DNA of 53,630 nt from Streptacidiphilus carbonis (GCF_000787775.1 NZ_BBPM01000052.1:1-53630), one strand, 5' to 3'; counted from the first letter of the stretch, positions 1 through 13,700 are shown. Numbers and translations are program-made. The notes: generated from the sequence alone by a model not told the origin.

Positions 1-3000
1 TCCAGCCGCCATCCTCCGTCATCTGTCATCCCGTCAGGAAGGGCCAGGCCCCCGCCTGGCCGCGCCAGTCGAGGTAGCAGCACTCGCCCCTGGCGGATGG
101 CGAACTCGGGTTCGCCCAGGGCCACGCCTGCCCGCAGCAGCGAGCCCAGGGCGGCCGGATCAGCGCTCACGTCGTCGACATCGACCAGGGCGAGCCTGCC
201 GGGGTTCTCCGCAGCGGCAGCCCGTACCAGGCCGGTCACCGACGACGAGCGCAGTTCCACCCCTGGGCCGACATCCACGGCACGTTCGGTGACCACCAGG
301 AGACGGGCGTCGGTGAGGTTCGGGCGGCTCAGCCACTCCTGGAGGGCGCCCAGGGCATCGACAGCGAGGGTCCGGGCAGCCTCCGGCACCGCATCGGCGG
401 TCCCGGCGGCGCCGAAGCAGACGACCGCGGTGTCGGGGACCGGGGCGCCGTTGTCGATGGCCGTCAGCAGCGCGGCCAGGTCGGCATAGGGGACGGCGCC
501 GGGCAGGCTCGTCAGACCTGCGCCGATCACGGCCCACGGCTTCTCCGGGCCGTCCGCGGCCTGGACAGCCGGGGCGGCCGGCACCCAGTCCAGTCCGAAC
601 AGGGCCTCGCGGACCACTCCCGCGTCCGAGGTCAGGTCCGCCGCCGGAAGAGCCTGCAGAGAGAGCGATCCCACCGAGGCGATCAGTGGGCCGGACGCGT
701 CGGCCAGGGTCACCGTGACGCTGTCGCCGCTCGCAGCGGGCGCTATCCGCACCCGCGCTGCGGAGGCGCCGGTGGCGTTGATCACCACATCGGTCCAGGA
801 GAACGGCAGCAGCGGTACCGGCTCCGGGCGGCCGACACCGATGCCGTGCAGGGCGGCGTCCAGCAGGGCCGGGTGCAGTCCGAACCCGGCGACGTCCACT
901 CCGGCATCCAGAGCTACCTCGGCGAACAGTTCTTCGCCACGCCGCCACAGGGCGCGCACGCCCTGGAACACCGGGCCGTAGGCCAGCCCGGTGTCGGCCA
1001 GCGCGGGATAGAAGTCGTCCAGCGGGATTTCCACCGCGTCGGCGGGCGGCCAGGAGGTGCCGCCGGCCTCGGTGTCGGCCGGCTCTCGTTCGGCCGGTTC
1101 GAGGACGCCGACGGCGTGCCGCGTCCAAGCACCGGCGACGTCGTCCCCCTCGGCCTGGGAGTAGATCGCGACCTCGCTGCGGCCGGCCTCCAGTGCGTCG
1201 AGGACGACCTGGACGCGGACGCCCGACGCAGCGGAGGGCAGTACCAGCGGTGCCTCTATGACCAGTTCGGCCAGCCGGGCCGCGCCGATCTCGTCCCCGG
1301 CCCGGATCGCCATCTCGACCAGCGCCGTCCCCGGGACGATCACTCGCCCGGCGACCACGTGGTCGGCCAGCCAGGGCTGCGAACTCAGGCCGAGCCGACC
1401 GGTCAGCATCAGGCCGCCGCTGGCCGCGAGGCTGACGGTGGCGCCCAGGAGCGGATGGCCCGCCACCGACTGGCCCAGGGCGGCCGCATCGGTACTTCCA
1501 GCCGCGGGAGTGGCCCAGAATCGCTGCCGGTCAAAGGCATAGGTCGGCAGATCCACCCGCCGCGCGCCGCTGCCGGCATAGAACTGTGCCCAGTCCACCG
1601 TCGCGCCGCGGGTGTGCAGCTGTCCCACCGCGGACACCACGGTGGCGGCCTCGTCCCGGTCGCGGCGCAGTGTCGGCACCCAGACCTCGTCCGCCGCGCC
1701 GAGCGCGGAGAGCACGCCGTCCGGGCCGATCTCCAGGAAGATCTGCACGCCTTCGTCGCGCAGGGAGGTGACGGCGTGGGCGAAGCGGACCGGTTCGCGG
1801 ACCTGCCGTACCCAGTACCCGGGATCGGTGACCTCGTCCGTCACCGGCAGCCCGGTGACCGTGGACACCAGGGTGACAGTCGGACGCTGATACGAGACAG
1901 ATGCCGTGACCTGTGCGAATTCGGCCAGCATCGGTTCCATCAGCGACGAGTGGAAGGCGTGCGACACCCGCAGGTTCCGGACCCGCACCTGCTGGTCCTC
2001 GAACTGCTTCCGCAGCGCCGCGACCGCCTCGGCCGGTCCGGAGACCACCACCGCGGTCGGGCCGTTCACCGCGGCGATCCCGACCCCGTGGTGGTCGGCC
2101 AGCAGAGCCCGGACCTCGTCCTCCCTGGCCTCGACCGCGAGCATCGCCCCACCGGCCGGAAGGGCCTGCATGAGGCGGCCCCGCGCGGCGACCACGGCAC
2201 ACGCATCCGCCAGCGACCACACACCGGCCACATGTGCGGCGGCCAGCTCGCCGATGGAGTGCCCGGCCACCGCGTCCGGACGGACACCCCACGACTCGAG
2301 CAGCCGGAACAGCGCGACCTCGACCGCGAACAGGGCGGCCTGCGTCCACATCGTCCGGTCCAGCAGCTCGGCGTCGTCCCGGATGACGTCGGCCAGCGTC
2401 CGGTCCGGGTCGCCCAGGTGTTCGTCCAGGCCCGCACAGACAGCGTCGAACGCTTTCGCGAACACCGGGTATTCGGCATACAGGCGCTGCCCCATCCCCA
2501 GCCGCTGCGAACCCTGGCCGGTGAAGACGACCCCGATCTGGCCGAGACTCCCGGCCGAACCGGTCGCGAACTCACCCGGCGCCCCCGCGAGGGCGTCCGT
2601 ACCGGACAGGAGTTCGTCGCGCTCGGCACCGACGACGACGACCCGGTGCGGCAGGTGCGAGCGCAGCGTAGCCAGCGACCAGCCCAGATCGGCCGGTTCC
2701 AGCTCGGGGCGGGACCGGACGAACTCCCCCAGCCGCTGTGCCTGCGCGGCCAGCCCGGCCGGACTCCGCGCCGAGATCAGCCACGGCACCACCGGCAGTC
2801 GTCGAACCGAACCGTCGTCGGCCGACGGAGCGTCCGCGGGCGCAGGCTCCTCGGCGGGGGCCTGCTCCAGGATGACGTGGGCGTTGGTGCCGGAGAAACC
2901 GAAGGACGAGACCGCGGCCCGGCGCGGACGACCGGTCTGCGGCCATGCCGTCGCCTGGGTCACCAGCTCGACGGCACCTGACGCCCAGTCGACGTGCGAG

Positions 3001-4229
3001 CTCGGTGCGTCCACGTGCAGCGTCGCCGGGACGATGCCGTGCTCCATCGCCTGCACCATCTTGATCACACCGGCCACCCCGGCCGCCGCCTGGGTGTGAC
3101 CGATGTTCGACTTCACCGACCCCAGCAGCACCGGCTTCTCGGCGTCCCGGTCCTGGCCGTAGGTGGCGAGCAGGGCCTCGGCCTCGATCGGGTCGCCCAG
3201 GCGGGTGCCGGTGCCGTGGCCCTCGACGACGTCGACCTCGCCGGCCGACAGCCCGGCGCCGGCCAGCGCCGACTGGATCACCCGCTGCTGGGAGGGGCCG
3301 TTGGGGGCGGTCAGCCCGTTGGAGGCGCCGTCCTGGTTCACCGCGCTGCCGCGCACCACCGCCAGGATGCGGTGACCGTTGCGGCGGGCATCGGACAGCT
3401 TCTCCAGGACCAGGACACCGACTCCCTCGCCCCAGCCGGTGCCGTCTGCCGCCTCGGCATAGGCCTTGCACCGCCCGTCCGCAGCCAGCCCGCCCTGCCG
3501 GGAGAACTCCACGAAGGTGCCCGGACGGGCCATGACGGTGACCCCGCCGGCCAGTGCGAGCGTGCACTCCCCCGACCGCAACGCGGCCGCGGCCAGGTGC
3601 ATCGCCACCAACGACGACGAGCACGCGGTGTCCACCGTGACCGCCGGACCCTCCAGTCCGAGCGTGTAGGCGACCCGGCCGGAGGCGACGCCGCCCGAGA
3701 TCCCGGTACTGACATAGCCTTCGAGGTCGCCCACTCCACCGGCCGCATAGTCGTGGTAAATGAGCCCCGAGAACACTCCGGTGGCCGTACCGTGCAAGGA
3801 CGCCGGGTCAATCCCGGCGTCCTCCAGGGCCTCCCACGAGGTCTCCAGCAGCAGCCGCTGCTGCGGATCCATCGCCAGCGCCTCACGCGGCGAGATGCCG
3901 AAGAACTGCGCGTCAAAATCGGCGGCGTCGCCGAGGAAGGCACCCTCCCGCGCATAGCTCTTGCCCACCGCCGCCGGATCACGGTCGAAGACACTTCCCC
4001 ATTCCGGCCCCCGGTCCTGCGGGAACGGTGAGACCGCATCGGTCTCCGAAGTCAGCAGGGTCCAGAAATCGTCCGGGGACGCCACCCCGCCGGGGAAACG
4101 GCAGGCCATTCCGACGACGGCCATCGGCTCCAGCCGCTCGTCCTCCAGCTTGCGCAGGCGTTCGCGAGTCTGGTGGAGATCGGTGGTGACCCGCTTGAGA
4201 TAGTCGCGGAGCTTCTGTTCGTTCGTCAT
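1..4229 (-). CDS. PKS 5: modular type I polyketide synthase, first module M3 (KS-AT-DH-...), 3' end outside window
   Basis: The reading frame runs from the ATG at 4229 to the left edge without a stop (1409 codons seen). Residues 1-33 form a charged coiled-coil docking helix (starting [14 protein letters not shown]). The KS begins at residue 34 and has its active-site Cys at 203 in DTACSSS. The AT has its nucleophile Ser658 in GHSIG and HAFH at 1950-1961, both malonyl-CoA signatures. The DH has His957 in an intact HxxxGxxxxP motif and the second motif HPALLD near position 860. The last residues before the edge (LPRLARPGG, then DDGGWRL) resemble the entry into the ER domains of PKS 4 rather than a direct run into a KR, so I infer a DH-ER-KR module. 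The ATG follows an AAAAGGG stretch (4237-4243) and lies 17 bp after the PKS 4 stop, suggesting cotranscription and direct hand-over from PKS 4. Confidence 0.95.
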   Translation of the reverse strand, partial: MTNEQKLRDYLKRVTTDLHQTRERLRKLEDERLEPMAVVGMACRFPGGVASPDDFWTLLTSETDAVSPFPQDRGPEWGSVFDRDPAAVGKSYAREGAFLGDAADFDAQFFGISPREALAMDPQQRLLLETSWEALEDAGIDPASLHGTATGVFSGLIYHDYAAGGVGDLEGYVSTGISGGVASGRVAYTLGLEGPAVTVDTACSSSLVAMHLAAAALRSGECTLALAGGVTVMARPGTFVEFSRQGGLAADGRCKAYAEAADGTGWGEGVGVLVLEKLSDARRNGHRILAVVRGSAVNQDGASNGLTAPNGPSQQRVIQSALAGAGLSAGEVDVVEGHGTGTRLGDPIEAEALLATYGQDRDAEKPVLLGSVKSNIGHTQAAAGVAGVIKMVQAMEHGIVPATLHVDAPSSHVDWASGAVELVTQATAWPQTGRPRRAAVSSFGFSGTNAHVILEQAPAEEPAPADAPSADDGSVRRLPVVPWLISARSPAGLAAQAQRLGEFVRSRPELEPADLGWSLATLRSHLPHRVVVVGAERDELLSGTDALAGAPGEFATGSAGSLGQIGVVFTGQGSQRLGMGQRLYAEYPVFAKAFDAVCAGLDEHLGDPDRTLADVIRDDAELLDRTMWTQAALFAVEVALFRLLESWGVRPDAVAGHSIGELAAAHVAGVWSLADACAVVAARGRLMQALPAGGAMLAVEAREDEVRALLADHHGVGIAAVNGPTAVVVSGPAEAVAALRKQFEDQQVRVRNLRVSHAFHSSLMEPMLAEFAQVTASVSYQRPTVTLVSTVTGLPVTDEVTDPGYWVRQVREPVRFAHAVTSLRDEGVQIFLEIGPDGVLSALGAADEVWVPTLRRDRDEAATVVSAVGQLHTRGATVDWAQFYAGSGARRVDLPTYAFDRQRFWATPAAGSTDAAALGQSVAGHPLLGATVSLAASGGLMLTGRLGLSSQPWLADHVVAGRVIVPGTALVEMAIRAGDEIGAARLAELVIEAPLVLPSAASGVRVQVVLDALEAGRSEVAIYSQAEGDDVAGAWTRHAVGVLEPAEREPADTEAGGTSWPPADAVEIPLDDFYPALADTGLAYGPVFQGVRALWRRGEELFAEVALDAGVDVAGFGLHPALLDAALHGIGVGRPEPVPLLPFSWTDVVINATGASAARVRIAPAASGDSVTVTLADASGPLIASVGSLSLQALPAADLTSDAGVVREALFGLDWVPAAPAVQAADGPEKPWAVIGAGLTSLPGAVPYADLAALLTAIDNGAPVPDTAVVCFGAAGTADAVPEAARTLAVDALGALQEWLSRPNLTDARLLVVTERAVDVGPGVELRSSSVTGLVRAAAAENPGRLALVDVDDVSADPAALGSLLRAGVALGEPEFAIRQGRVLLPRLARPGGGLALPDGMTDDGGWRL
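3369..3512 (-). repeat. Near-identical KS segment shared with 10022-10165 (copy 1)
   Basis: This 144-bp stretch inside the M3 KS matches 10022-10165 in the M2 KS with one mismatch by eye (cat versus cgt) and no indel. It is a direct repeat spaced 6653 bp apart, and similarity continues on both sides at a lower level. It reflects duplication or gene conversion between neighbouring modules. Confidence 0.85.
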
Positions 4230-4500
4230 GGCAACGCCCTTTTGCTCTAGATGCCAAGCTCTTTGTCGATGAAATCGAAGATGTCGTCGTCACCGGCCGC
4301 CTCGATCCGATCGGCGACCGAGACCTCCCCCGCGCTGTCAGTGCCTTCGGCGGTTTCGGCCGTACGCAGCGCGGAGAGCAGTTCCTGGACCCGCGACGCC
4401 ACCCGGTGCCGGGCGGCGTCGTCCTGGAGGATCCGGGCAAGGGCGGATTCGACCTTCTCCAGCCCGGAGAAGACCTGGAGCACGCTGTTCTCCTCGGCGG
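4131..4500 (-). other. Docking pair joining PKS 4 (C-terminus) to PKS 5 (N-terminus)
   Basis: After its last ACP, PKS 4 ends in a helical tail (4500-4247) closing with [14 protein letters not shown], the usual end of a class 1a C-terminal docking domain. PKS 5 opens with 33 residues of coiled coil (4229-4131) of the partner type, [19 protein letters not shown]. Together with the 17-bp gene spacing this makes PKS 4 to PKS 5 transfer the natural reading. The match is by motif, not by measured affinity. Confidence 0.8.
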
Positions 4501-7500
4501 TGGATCCGCCCAGTTGCCGGCCGATGTGCTCGGTGAGCGCGTCGGGGGTGGGGTGGTCGAAGACGACGGCGGCACCGAGGCGCAGCCCGGTCGCCGTCCC
4601 GAGCCGGTTGCGCAGCTCGACCGCCGTCAGCGAGTCGAACCCGAGCTCGCGGAAGGAAGTGCTGACGTCCACGGCTTCGGCACCGGGCAGCCCGAGGACC
4701 AGGGCCGCCTGCTCGACGACCAGTTCGCGGATCGCCGCCTCACGGTCGTTCGGTTCCAGGGCGGTCAGTCGCGCGGCGACGTCGTTCCGGCTGTCTGCTG
4801 CGCTCGTACTGGCTACTGAACCCGCCGCCCGCCGGGTCGGGCCGGACGGAGTCCTCGCGATCAGACCGGCGACCAGCGGTGACAGCCCGGCGCCGACGTT
4901 GTTCCGCAGAGCAGCCGGGTCGAGGCGGGCCGGGACCAGCAGGGCCCGTCCCGCGCCCGGGGTGCTGCCGCCCGCGGCCTCCGAACCGGTCACGAGGTCC
5001 AGCAGGCCCAGACCGTCGGCTGCGGTCAGCGGCGCGAAGCCCTGACGGGCCAGACGGCGACGGTCGGCGTCCGACAGGGTTCCGGCCATGCCGCCGGTCG
5101 TGCCGGTGGTTGCCGGGTCGAGTTCCCAGGGTCCCCAGGCCAGCGAGGTGGCTGCCAGTCCAACGCGCCGGCGCGCCGCCGCCAGGGCGTCGAGCACCGT
5201 GTTGGCCGCGGCGTAGTTGGCCTGCCCGGGATTTCCCCAGATCCCGGCGACGGAGGAGAACAGGGCGAAAAGGTCCAGATCCAGACCCTCCGTCAGCTGG
5301 TGCAGGTTCCAGGCTCCCTCCACCTTCGGGCGCAGCACCGACTCGACCATGGCCGGGGTCAGCGAACCGATGACGGCGTCGTCCAGGACCCCGGCGGCAT
5401 GGACCACGCCCCGCAACGGCATTGACGCACCGATGCCCGCGAGCAGCGCGCCGAGGCCGGCCCGGTCGGCGGCGTCGCCGGTGACGGTACGGACGCCGAC
5501 ACCCGACGCGGCGAGATCGGCCGCCAGCCGGGCCGTGCCGGGGGCGGCCGGCCCACGCCTGGAGAGCAGTAGCAGGGATTCGGCGTTCCCGGCTGCGGCC
5601 AGCCGACGGGCCACCAGACCGCCCAGTGCCCCCGACGCGCCCGTCACCAGCACGGTCCCGCCCCGGGACGGCGCCGGGATCGTGAGCACGACCTTGCCGA
5701 CGTTGCGGGCCTGGCTCAGGTACCGGAACGCCTCCGGCGCCCGGCGGACATCCCACGAGGCCAGCGGCAGCGGCCGCAGGATCCCCTGCACGAACAGGTC
5801 CGACAGGGCCGCGAACATCTCCGCGATCAGCGCCGGGTCACAGTCCAGCAGATCAAAGGCCCGGTACGACAACCCCTTGTACTCGGCGGCGACCCGCTCC
5901 GGGTCGCGGATGTCCGTCTTGCCCATCTCCACGAACCGTCCGCCCGCCCCGGCGGCCAACCGCAGCGAGGCGTCCACGAACTCGCCGGCCAGGGAGTCCA
6001 GCACCACGTCGATCCCAGTGCCGCCGGTCGCCGCGCGGAAGGCGTCCTCGAAGTCCACCGTCCGGGACGACGCCACCCGGGACTCGCTCAGCCCCAGCCC
6101 GCGCAGCGCCGGCCACTTCGACGGGCCGGCCGTGCCGAACACGTCCGCACCGAGGTGGCGGGCCACCTGCACGGCGGCGATGCCGACGCCGCCGGCGGCA
6201 GCGTGGATCAGCACCTTCTCGTCCCGGCGGAGTCCGGCCAGCACCACCAGCGCGTACCAGGCAGTCAGGTACACGACTGGCGCCGCGGCCGCCTCGGCCA
6301 TCGACCAGCCGGCCGGGACCGGCGCCAGTAGCCGGGCATCGGTGACCGCGACCGGGCCGAAGGCGCCGGAGAACAGGCCCATCACCCGGTCGCCCGGGCG
6401 GAGGCCGGTGACCCCGGCGCCCACCTCCAGTACGACGCCCGCACCTTCGAGGCCCAGCAGGCCCGCATCGCCCGGATACATGCCGAGGACGTTCAGCACG
6501 TCACGGAAGTTGACCCCGGCCGCCCGGAGTCCGACCCGGACCTCGCCGGTGCCCAGCGGGCGGGTACCGCCGTCGGCCGGAACCAGGGCCAGGTTCTCCA
6601 GCGTGCCCCGGCCGGTGCACTCCAGGCGCCAGCCTGCCGCCGGGTCGGCGGGGACCGTCAGGCCGCTGGTCGCCCGGGTGAGCCGTGGGACCAGGACCTG
6701 ACCGGCCCGGACCGCGACCTGGGGCTCGCTCGCGGCGAGCGCCGCGGTCAGCGCCCGCACCGCGTCCGCCTCCAGGTCGAGGTCGACCAGTACGATCCGG
6801 TCCGGGTTCTCGGCGGCGGCCACTCGGCCCAGCCCCCACACGCCGGCCCCGCCGACGTCGACGGCCGTCGCTCCGGCGTCGACGGCCTGACGGGTCACCA
6901 GCACCAGGCAGGAGTCGGCCAGTTCACCCGCAGCCAGCCACGACTGCACCACCGCGAGGGCGTCAGCTGTAGTTGCCCGGACGGCCGTGGACACGTCGGC
7001 GTCCACGGTGCCGTCGAGGCCGCAGGGCACGATCACGGTGTGCGGAGTGACGGTGCGGTCCGCCTTCAGGGCCTCGATGTCGGCGTACCGGGCCACTCCG
7101 GGCAGTTCCAGTGCACTGCCGAGGACCACCCAGCCGTCGGTGTCGGTGTGCGCTGCGGGGTCCGCGGCCCGGGCCGGCACCCAGTCCAGTTCGAACAGTG
7201 CCTCCTGCGCCAACCGTGCACTGCCGGTGGCGACTTCAGCCGGAAGGGCGCGCAGCACCAGCGATCCGACCGTGGCTATGGCCGCGCCGGTCCCGTCAGC
7301 CAGGGTCACCGACATGCCCTCGCCCGAGTCGGCGGGGGCCAGCCGTACCCGGGCCGTGGTCGCTCCGGTGGAGTGCACCTGGACGTCGGTCCAGGCGAAC
7401 GGGAGCATCGGGCCCGCCTGGTCGTCGGCCGGGTGCGCCGTCCCCATCAGGTGCAGAGCGGTGTCGAGCAGCACCGGGTGCAGGCCGAAGCCGGCCACCG

Positions 7501-10500
7501 ACAGAGCAGTATCGAGCTCAACCTCGGCGAAGATCTCGTCGCCGCGGCGCCACGCCGCGCGCACTCCCCGGAAGACCGGCCCGTAGGCCAGCCCGGCACC
7601 GGCCAGGGCCGGGTAGAGGCCGTCCAGGCCTTCCGGAAGCGCGTCCGGCGGCGGCCATTCGCTCATGGCGGCGGCCTCGGGCGCGGGTTGCTCCGGTCCG
7701 GCGGCGAGCAGGCCTGCGGCGTGCTGCGTCCAGGGTCCTGCTTCATCCTCGCGGCGGGAGTGGACGGTGATCTCCCGATCGCCGTCCGGCCCGGGCACCG
7801 CCACCGTGACCTGGACCCGGACCGCTTCCTGGCCGGGGATCACCAACGGTGACTGGATGACCAGTTCGCGGACGCTCGCGCATCCGGCCTGGTCAGCGGC
7901 CCGAACGGCCATCGCGACCAGTGCCGCTCCCGGCACCAGGACCTGACCGGCCACCACATGGTCGGCCAGCCAGGGCTGGGAGCCCAGCGACAGCCGTCCG
8001 GTCATCACCAGACCGCCACCGGTGGACAGTTCGAGGGCCGCGCCCAGCAACGGGTGGTCCGTGGGCTCGAATCCCCGTCCCGCGGCGTCGATCCGGGAGG
8101 TTCCCGGGGTGAGCCAGTAGGTCTGCCGGGTGAACGCGTAGGTCGGCAGGGCGATCCGTTCGGCCCCGCTGTCGGTGTAGAGCCCGGTCCAGTCGACAGC
8201 GCCGCCGCGGACGTGGACCTGGGCGACGGCGGAGACCACGCTCAGGGCCTCGTCCCGGCCCCGGCGCAGTGCCGGGACCCACACCTCGGCGTCGGCTCCG
8301 GCGGATTCGTCCGCCGCACCGGCGCCGAGCGCGGACAGGACGCCGTCCGGGCCGATCTCGACGAAGGTCCTGACTCCGCCCTTCCGCAGGGCTGCGACGG
8401 CGTCGGCGAACCGGACCGGCTCGCGCACCTGCCGCACCCAGTACTCCGGGTCGAGGACCTCACTGCTCACCGGTGCGCCGGTGAGCGTGGACACCAACGG
8501 GATCCGCGGTGCCGCGAAGGAGACGGACCGGGTCGCCGCGGCGAAGTCGGCCAGCATCGGCTGCATCAGCGACGAGTGGAACGCATGCGACACCCGCAGC
8601 CGTCGCACCCGCAAACCCATGGCTGTCAACTCCTCAGCGAGCGCCTCGACTTCAGTCTCCGGTCCCGAAACGACAACCGCCTCCGGGCCGTTCACGGCTG
8701 CGATTCCGACGCCCGGAAACCCCGCCAGGACGGTCAGCACGTCCTCCTCGGTGGCTGCGACGGCGAGCATCGCGCCGCCGGACGGTAGCGCCTGCATCAG
8801 CCGGCCCCTGGCGGCCACCACCGCGCACGCGTCGGGCAGCGACCAGACGCCGGCCACATGGGCGGCGGCGAGTTCCCCGATCGAGTGCCCGGCCAGGAAC
8901 GCCGGGGTCGCACCCCAGGACTCCAGCAGCCGGAACAGTGCCACCTCGACGGCGAACAGCCCGGCCTGGGCCCACACTGTCTGGTCGAGAAGACCCGTGA
9001 GCCCGGCGTCGCCCCGGATGACGTCCCTGAGCGAGTGGTCCGGCTGGTCCAGGTGCTCCTCCAGACCGGCGACGACGGCGTCGAAGGCGTCGGCGAACAC
9101 CGGGTAGGCCGCGTACAGGCCCTGGCCCATGCCGACGCGCTGAGCGCCCTGGCCGGTGAAGACGAACCCGATGCGCCCGACGCTGCCGGTGGTCCCGGTC
9201 GCCGTGGCCGGCGCGTCCGACTCGGGCTCCGTCCCGGCCGCGAGTGACGCGGCGAGGCCGGTCAGCGCGGCCCGAAGCTCGTCCGGGCTGCTGCCGACGA
9301 CCACGGCCCGGTGCGGCAGCCCCGGCCGGGTGGTCGCCAGCGACCACCCGATGTCGACGGCGTCGCCGGGCCGGTCCGAGCGGGTCGCGGCGAACGCGGC
9401 CAATTGGGCGGCCTGGGCGGCCAGACCGGTCCGGCTGCGGGCCGAGACCAGCCAGGGAACGGCGGGCACAGCACTGCGGGCGGCCGTGCGATCGCTGGTC
9501 GGCTCCTCCATGGCCTGTTCGAGGACGACATGCGCGTTGGTCCCGGAGAAGCCGAAGGACGACACACCGGCCCGGCGCGGGCGACCGGTCTCCGGCCACG
9601 GCGTCGGCCCGGTGACCAGCTTCACCGCGCCCGTCCCCCAGTCCACATGCGAGGACGGTGCGTCCACGTGCAGGGTCGCCGGGACCACGCCGTGGGTCAT
9701 CGCCTGGACCATCTTGATGATCCCGGCCACCCCGGCCGCCGCCTGGGTGTGACCGATGTTCGACTTCACCGACCCCAACAGCACCGGCTTCTCGGCGTCC
9801 CGGTCCTGGCCGTAGGTGGCCAGCAGCGCCTGCGCCTCGATCGGGTCGCCCAGCCGGGTGCCGGTGCCATGGCCCTCGACGACGTCGATGTCTCCGGGCC
9901 GCAGACCGGCGTTGGCCAGGGCGGCCCGGATCACCCGTTGCTGCGAAGGTCCGTTGGGGGCGGTCAGGCCATTCGAAGCACCGTCCTGGTTCATCGCGCT
10001 GCCCCGGACCACGGCCTGGACGCGGTGACCGTTGCGGCGGGCATCGGACAGCTTCTCCAGGACCAGGACACCGACTCCCTCGCCCCAGCCGGTGCCGTCT
10101 GCCGCCTCGGCGTAGGCCTTGCACCGCCCGTCCGCAGCCAGCCCGCCCTGCCGGGAGAACTCCACAAAGGTGCCCGGCGTCGCCATCACGGTCACGCCGC
10201 CGACCAGGGCCAGTGTGCACTCCCCGGACCGCAGCGCCTGCCCCGCCAGATGCACCGCCACCAGCGACGACGAACAGGCCGTGTCGACCGTCACCGCCGG
10301 CCCTTCCAGCCCGAGCGCATAGGCCACCCGGCCCGAGGCCACTCCCCCGGAGGTGCCGGTGCTGAGGTAGCCCTCGACCTCCCCTGATGTCCCGCCGCCG
10401 ACCCCGTAGTCGTGGTAGATCAGCCCCGCGAACACGCCGGTGTCGCTGCCGTGCAAGGAGACCGGGTCGATCCCGGCGTCCTCCAGCGCCTCCCAGGACG

Positions 10501-10789
10501 TCTCCAGCAGCAGCCGCTGCTGCGGGTCCATCGCCAGCGCCTCACGCGGCGAGATGCCGAAGAACTGGGCGTCGAACTCGCCCGCCCCGTAGAGGAAGGC
10601 GCCCTCGGAGGCGTAGCACTTCCCGGTGGCGGCCGGATCGCGATCGACCACGTCGGTCCACTGCGGACCACGGTCCTGCGGAAAGCCGGCCACCGCGTCG
10701 GTGCCGTCCGCCAGCAACTGCCAGAACTCTGCGGCGGAACCCACCCCGCCGGGGAACCGGCAGCCCATGCCGACGATCACCAGTTCGTC
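4247..10789 (-). other. PKS 4 module M2: KS-AT(malonyl)-DH-ER-KR-ACP plus docking tail
   Basis: The KS starts at residue 3106 ([10 protein letters not shown]) with an intact DTACSSS. The AT nucleophile Ser is at 8882-8884 (GHSIG) and HAFH is at 8576-8587, so malonyl-CoA is expected. The DH His4049 sits in an intact HxxxGxxxxP and HPVLLD follows. The ER keeps its AAGGVG nucleotide-binding motif near 6180-6205. The KR has the TGASGALG cofactor motif near 5620-5655, an LDD motif and catalytic Ser and Tyr. The ACP has LGFDSL near 4630-4645. All reductive domains look active, so this module should leave a methylene pair. The KS is unusually close to that of M3. Confidence 0.9.
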
Positions 10790-13700
10790 CTCGGCGGTGG
10801 CGACGCGGGAGACGGTCTTCGGCCCGGCAGTCCTGGCGGCGCGTCCGAGCAGCTCGGTCCGGATGTGCCCGGCCAGCGTGGTCGGGGTGGGGTAGTCGAA
10901 GACCAGCGTGGCCGGCAGCCGCAGCCCGGTGACACTGTTGACCCGGTTGCGCAGCTCCAGTGCGGTCAACGAGTCGACGCCCAGGTCCTTGAAGGTGTCC
11001 CTGGTATTGATCGATTCGGATCCCGGCAGCCCCAGGACGAGCGCCGTCTGAGTATGGATCAGCTCCAGGACTGCCGCATCCTGCTCGGTCTCCGGCATCG
11101 CCAGCAGTTGCCCTGCCAGGGCGTTGCCGCTCGTGCGCCCGACCGTTCCGGCTTTGCGCCGGGATGCGCTGCGGACCACCGCCGACAGGAGCGGAGCAAC
11201 CTCTCCGGCCGCCTCCAGGGCGCGGAGGTCGAGGCGGACCGGGACCAGCATCGACCTTCCGGTCGTGTCGGCGGCATCCAGCAGCGCCAGGCCTTCGTCG
11301 GCGGTGAACGGCAGCGAGCCGGAGCGGCTGAGCCGCTGCCAGTCGGCCTGGCCGAGCGCCGCGGTCATCCCCTCCTGCTGCCGCCAGGGGCCCCAGGCCA
11401 GGGAGACCGCGGCCAGGCCCTGGGCCCGGCGGTGGGCGGCCAGGGCGTCCAGGAAGGTGTTCGCTGCCGCGTAGTTGCTCTGGCCCGGATTGCCCCAGAT
11501 CCCGGCGATCGAGGAGAAGAGCACGAACAGGTCCAGGTCCAGACCCCGGGTCAGCTCGTGCAGTTGCCAGGCGCCGTCCACCTTGGGTCGCAGTACCGCC
11601 TCGACCCTGGCCGGGGTCAGCGAACCGACCACGCCGTCGTCCAGCAGCCCGGCAGCATGCACTACGCCGCGCAGCGGCGCCGATCCGGGCACCCCCGCGA
11701 GGATCGCAGCCAGTTGGCCCCGGTCGGCGACGTCACCGGAGCGGACCTGTACTGCGACTCCCTGACCGGCCAGGTCGGCGGCCAGCACGGCCGTGCCGGG
11801 GGCCTGCGGTCCGCGCCGGGAGAGGAGTACCAGCGACTTGGTCCGCCGACGGTCGGCCAGATGCCGGGCGACCAGTACGCCGAGCGCCCCCGACGCGCCG
11901 GTGACCAGCACCGTCCCGGTCGGGTCGGCGGGAGCGGGGACGGTCAGCACAACCTTGCCGATGTTGCGGGCCTGGCTCAGGTACCGGAACGCCTCCGGCG
12001 CCCGGCGGACGTCCCAGCAGGTCACCGGCAACGGCTGCAGCGCTCCCTGGGCGAAGAGCTCCGACAGGGCGGCGAACATCTCCGCGATCCGGTCCGGGGC
12101 GGTGTCGAACAGATCAAAGGCCCGGTAGGTCAGACCGTCGTGGTCGGCGGCGATCCGCTCGGGGTCGCGTACGTCGGTCTTGCCCATCTCGATGAACCTG
12201 CTCCCAGGGCCGGCCGCCAGCCGGGCCGAGGCGTCGACGAAGGGCCCGGCCAGGGAGTCCAGCACCACATCGACCCCGGCGCCGCCGGTCGCGGCCCGGA
12301 AGGCGTCCTCGAAGTCCAGCGTCCGCGAGGAGGCCAACTGGGCTTCCCGCAGGCCGAGTTCCCGCAGCATCTGCCACTTCGAGGGGCTGGCGGTGCCGAA
12401 CACCTCGGCACCCAGGTGCCGGGCCAGCTGGACGGCGGCGATGCCGACGCCGCCGGCGGCGGAGTGGATCAGGACGGTCTCGCCCTTGGCCAGCCCCGCC
12501 AGATCCACCAGGGCGTGGTAGGCGGTGAGGAAGACCACGGGTGCGGCCGCCGCCTGGGTCAGCGTCCAGTCCGCAGGGACCGGGGCCAGCAACCGCGCGT
12601 CGGCGACCGCCGTCGGCCCGAAAGCGGCCGGGAACAGGCCCATGACCTTGTCCCCGGGCCGCAGATCGCTCACACCGGGACCGGTCTCCAGCACGATTCC
12701 AGCGCCCTCAAGACCCAGCCGACCGGCCTCGCCCGGGTACCTGCCCAGGACGTTCAGAACATCGCGGAAGTTCACTCCGGCGGCCCGCAGCCCCACCCGC
12801 ACCTGGCCGGGCCCGACCGGCGGTTGCTCGTCGGCCGGGGTCAGCACCAGGTTCTCGATGGTTCCGCGCTCGGTGAAGTCGAGGAACCAGGCATCCGCGT
12901 TCGCGGGCACCGACAGCGCGTTCGTCGGGCGGCCGAGCCGAGGCAGCCGTAGCTCTGCCTGGCGGACAGCGAATTCCGGCTCGCCGAGGCCCACCCCAGC
13001 AGCCAGCAGCGGTCGGGCCCCGGCCACGTTGTCGATGTCGGCCAGGACGAAGCGCCCCGGATTCTCCGCCGTCGCCACCCGGAGCAGACCCTGGATGGTG
13101 GCCGAACCCGGGTCCGGCACCGCGCCAGTACCGGCCTCCACGGCCCGACGGGTGACGACCAGCAGCCGGACCTCGGAGAGGTTTTCGGCGGCCAGCCAGT
13201 CCTGGACCGGGCCGAGCACGGCGGTGGCAACCGCGCGGGCCGCAGTGGCCGCGTCGGCATCCGCCGGCGTGTGAGCGATGGCCGGCAGCACAACCGCCTC
13301 GGGGACCTCGCCACCCGCCGCCACCGCCGCCAGCAGTTCGGCCACATCGGCGTAGCGGGCAGCGCCGGGCAGCTCCTGCTGGAGGCCGCCGTCGTCCTGG
13401 TCCGCGGCGGCCAGCAGGGCCCAGCGGGTGTTCCTGTCGGAGCCGGCGTCCAGGCGGACCGGGACCCAGGCGACCTCGAACAGCGACTCCGCCTTCGACG
13501 TGGTGGCGTCGGCGAGCCCGGCGGCCGGAAGTGACCGCAGGACCAGGGACCGCACCGACGCGACGGGTCGACCGGCCGCGTCGGCCAGCGTGACTGACAG
13601 GGCACCCTCCTCGGCCGGGGCCAGCCGGACCCGGACCGTGTCGGCGTCGGTGGCGTGGACGGCGACGTCGGTCCAGGCGAACGGGAGCAGCGGGCCGGTA

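Noticed and set aside
846-2981. Long open frames on the plus strand (for example here, 15857-18412, 18482-21439, 26354-29638, 42107-45646, 47486-51403).
   Set aside because: Their Arg/Gly/Pro/His-rich translations have no family features and lie opposite strongly conserved PKS domains. They are expected shadows of very high GC coding sequence.
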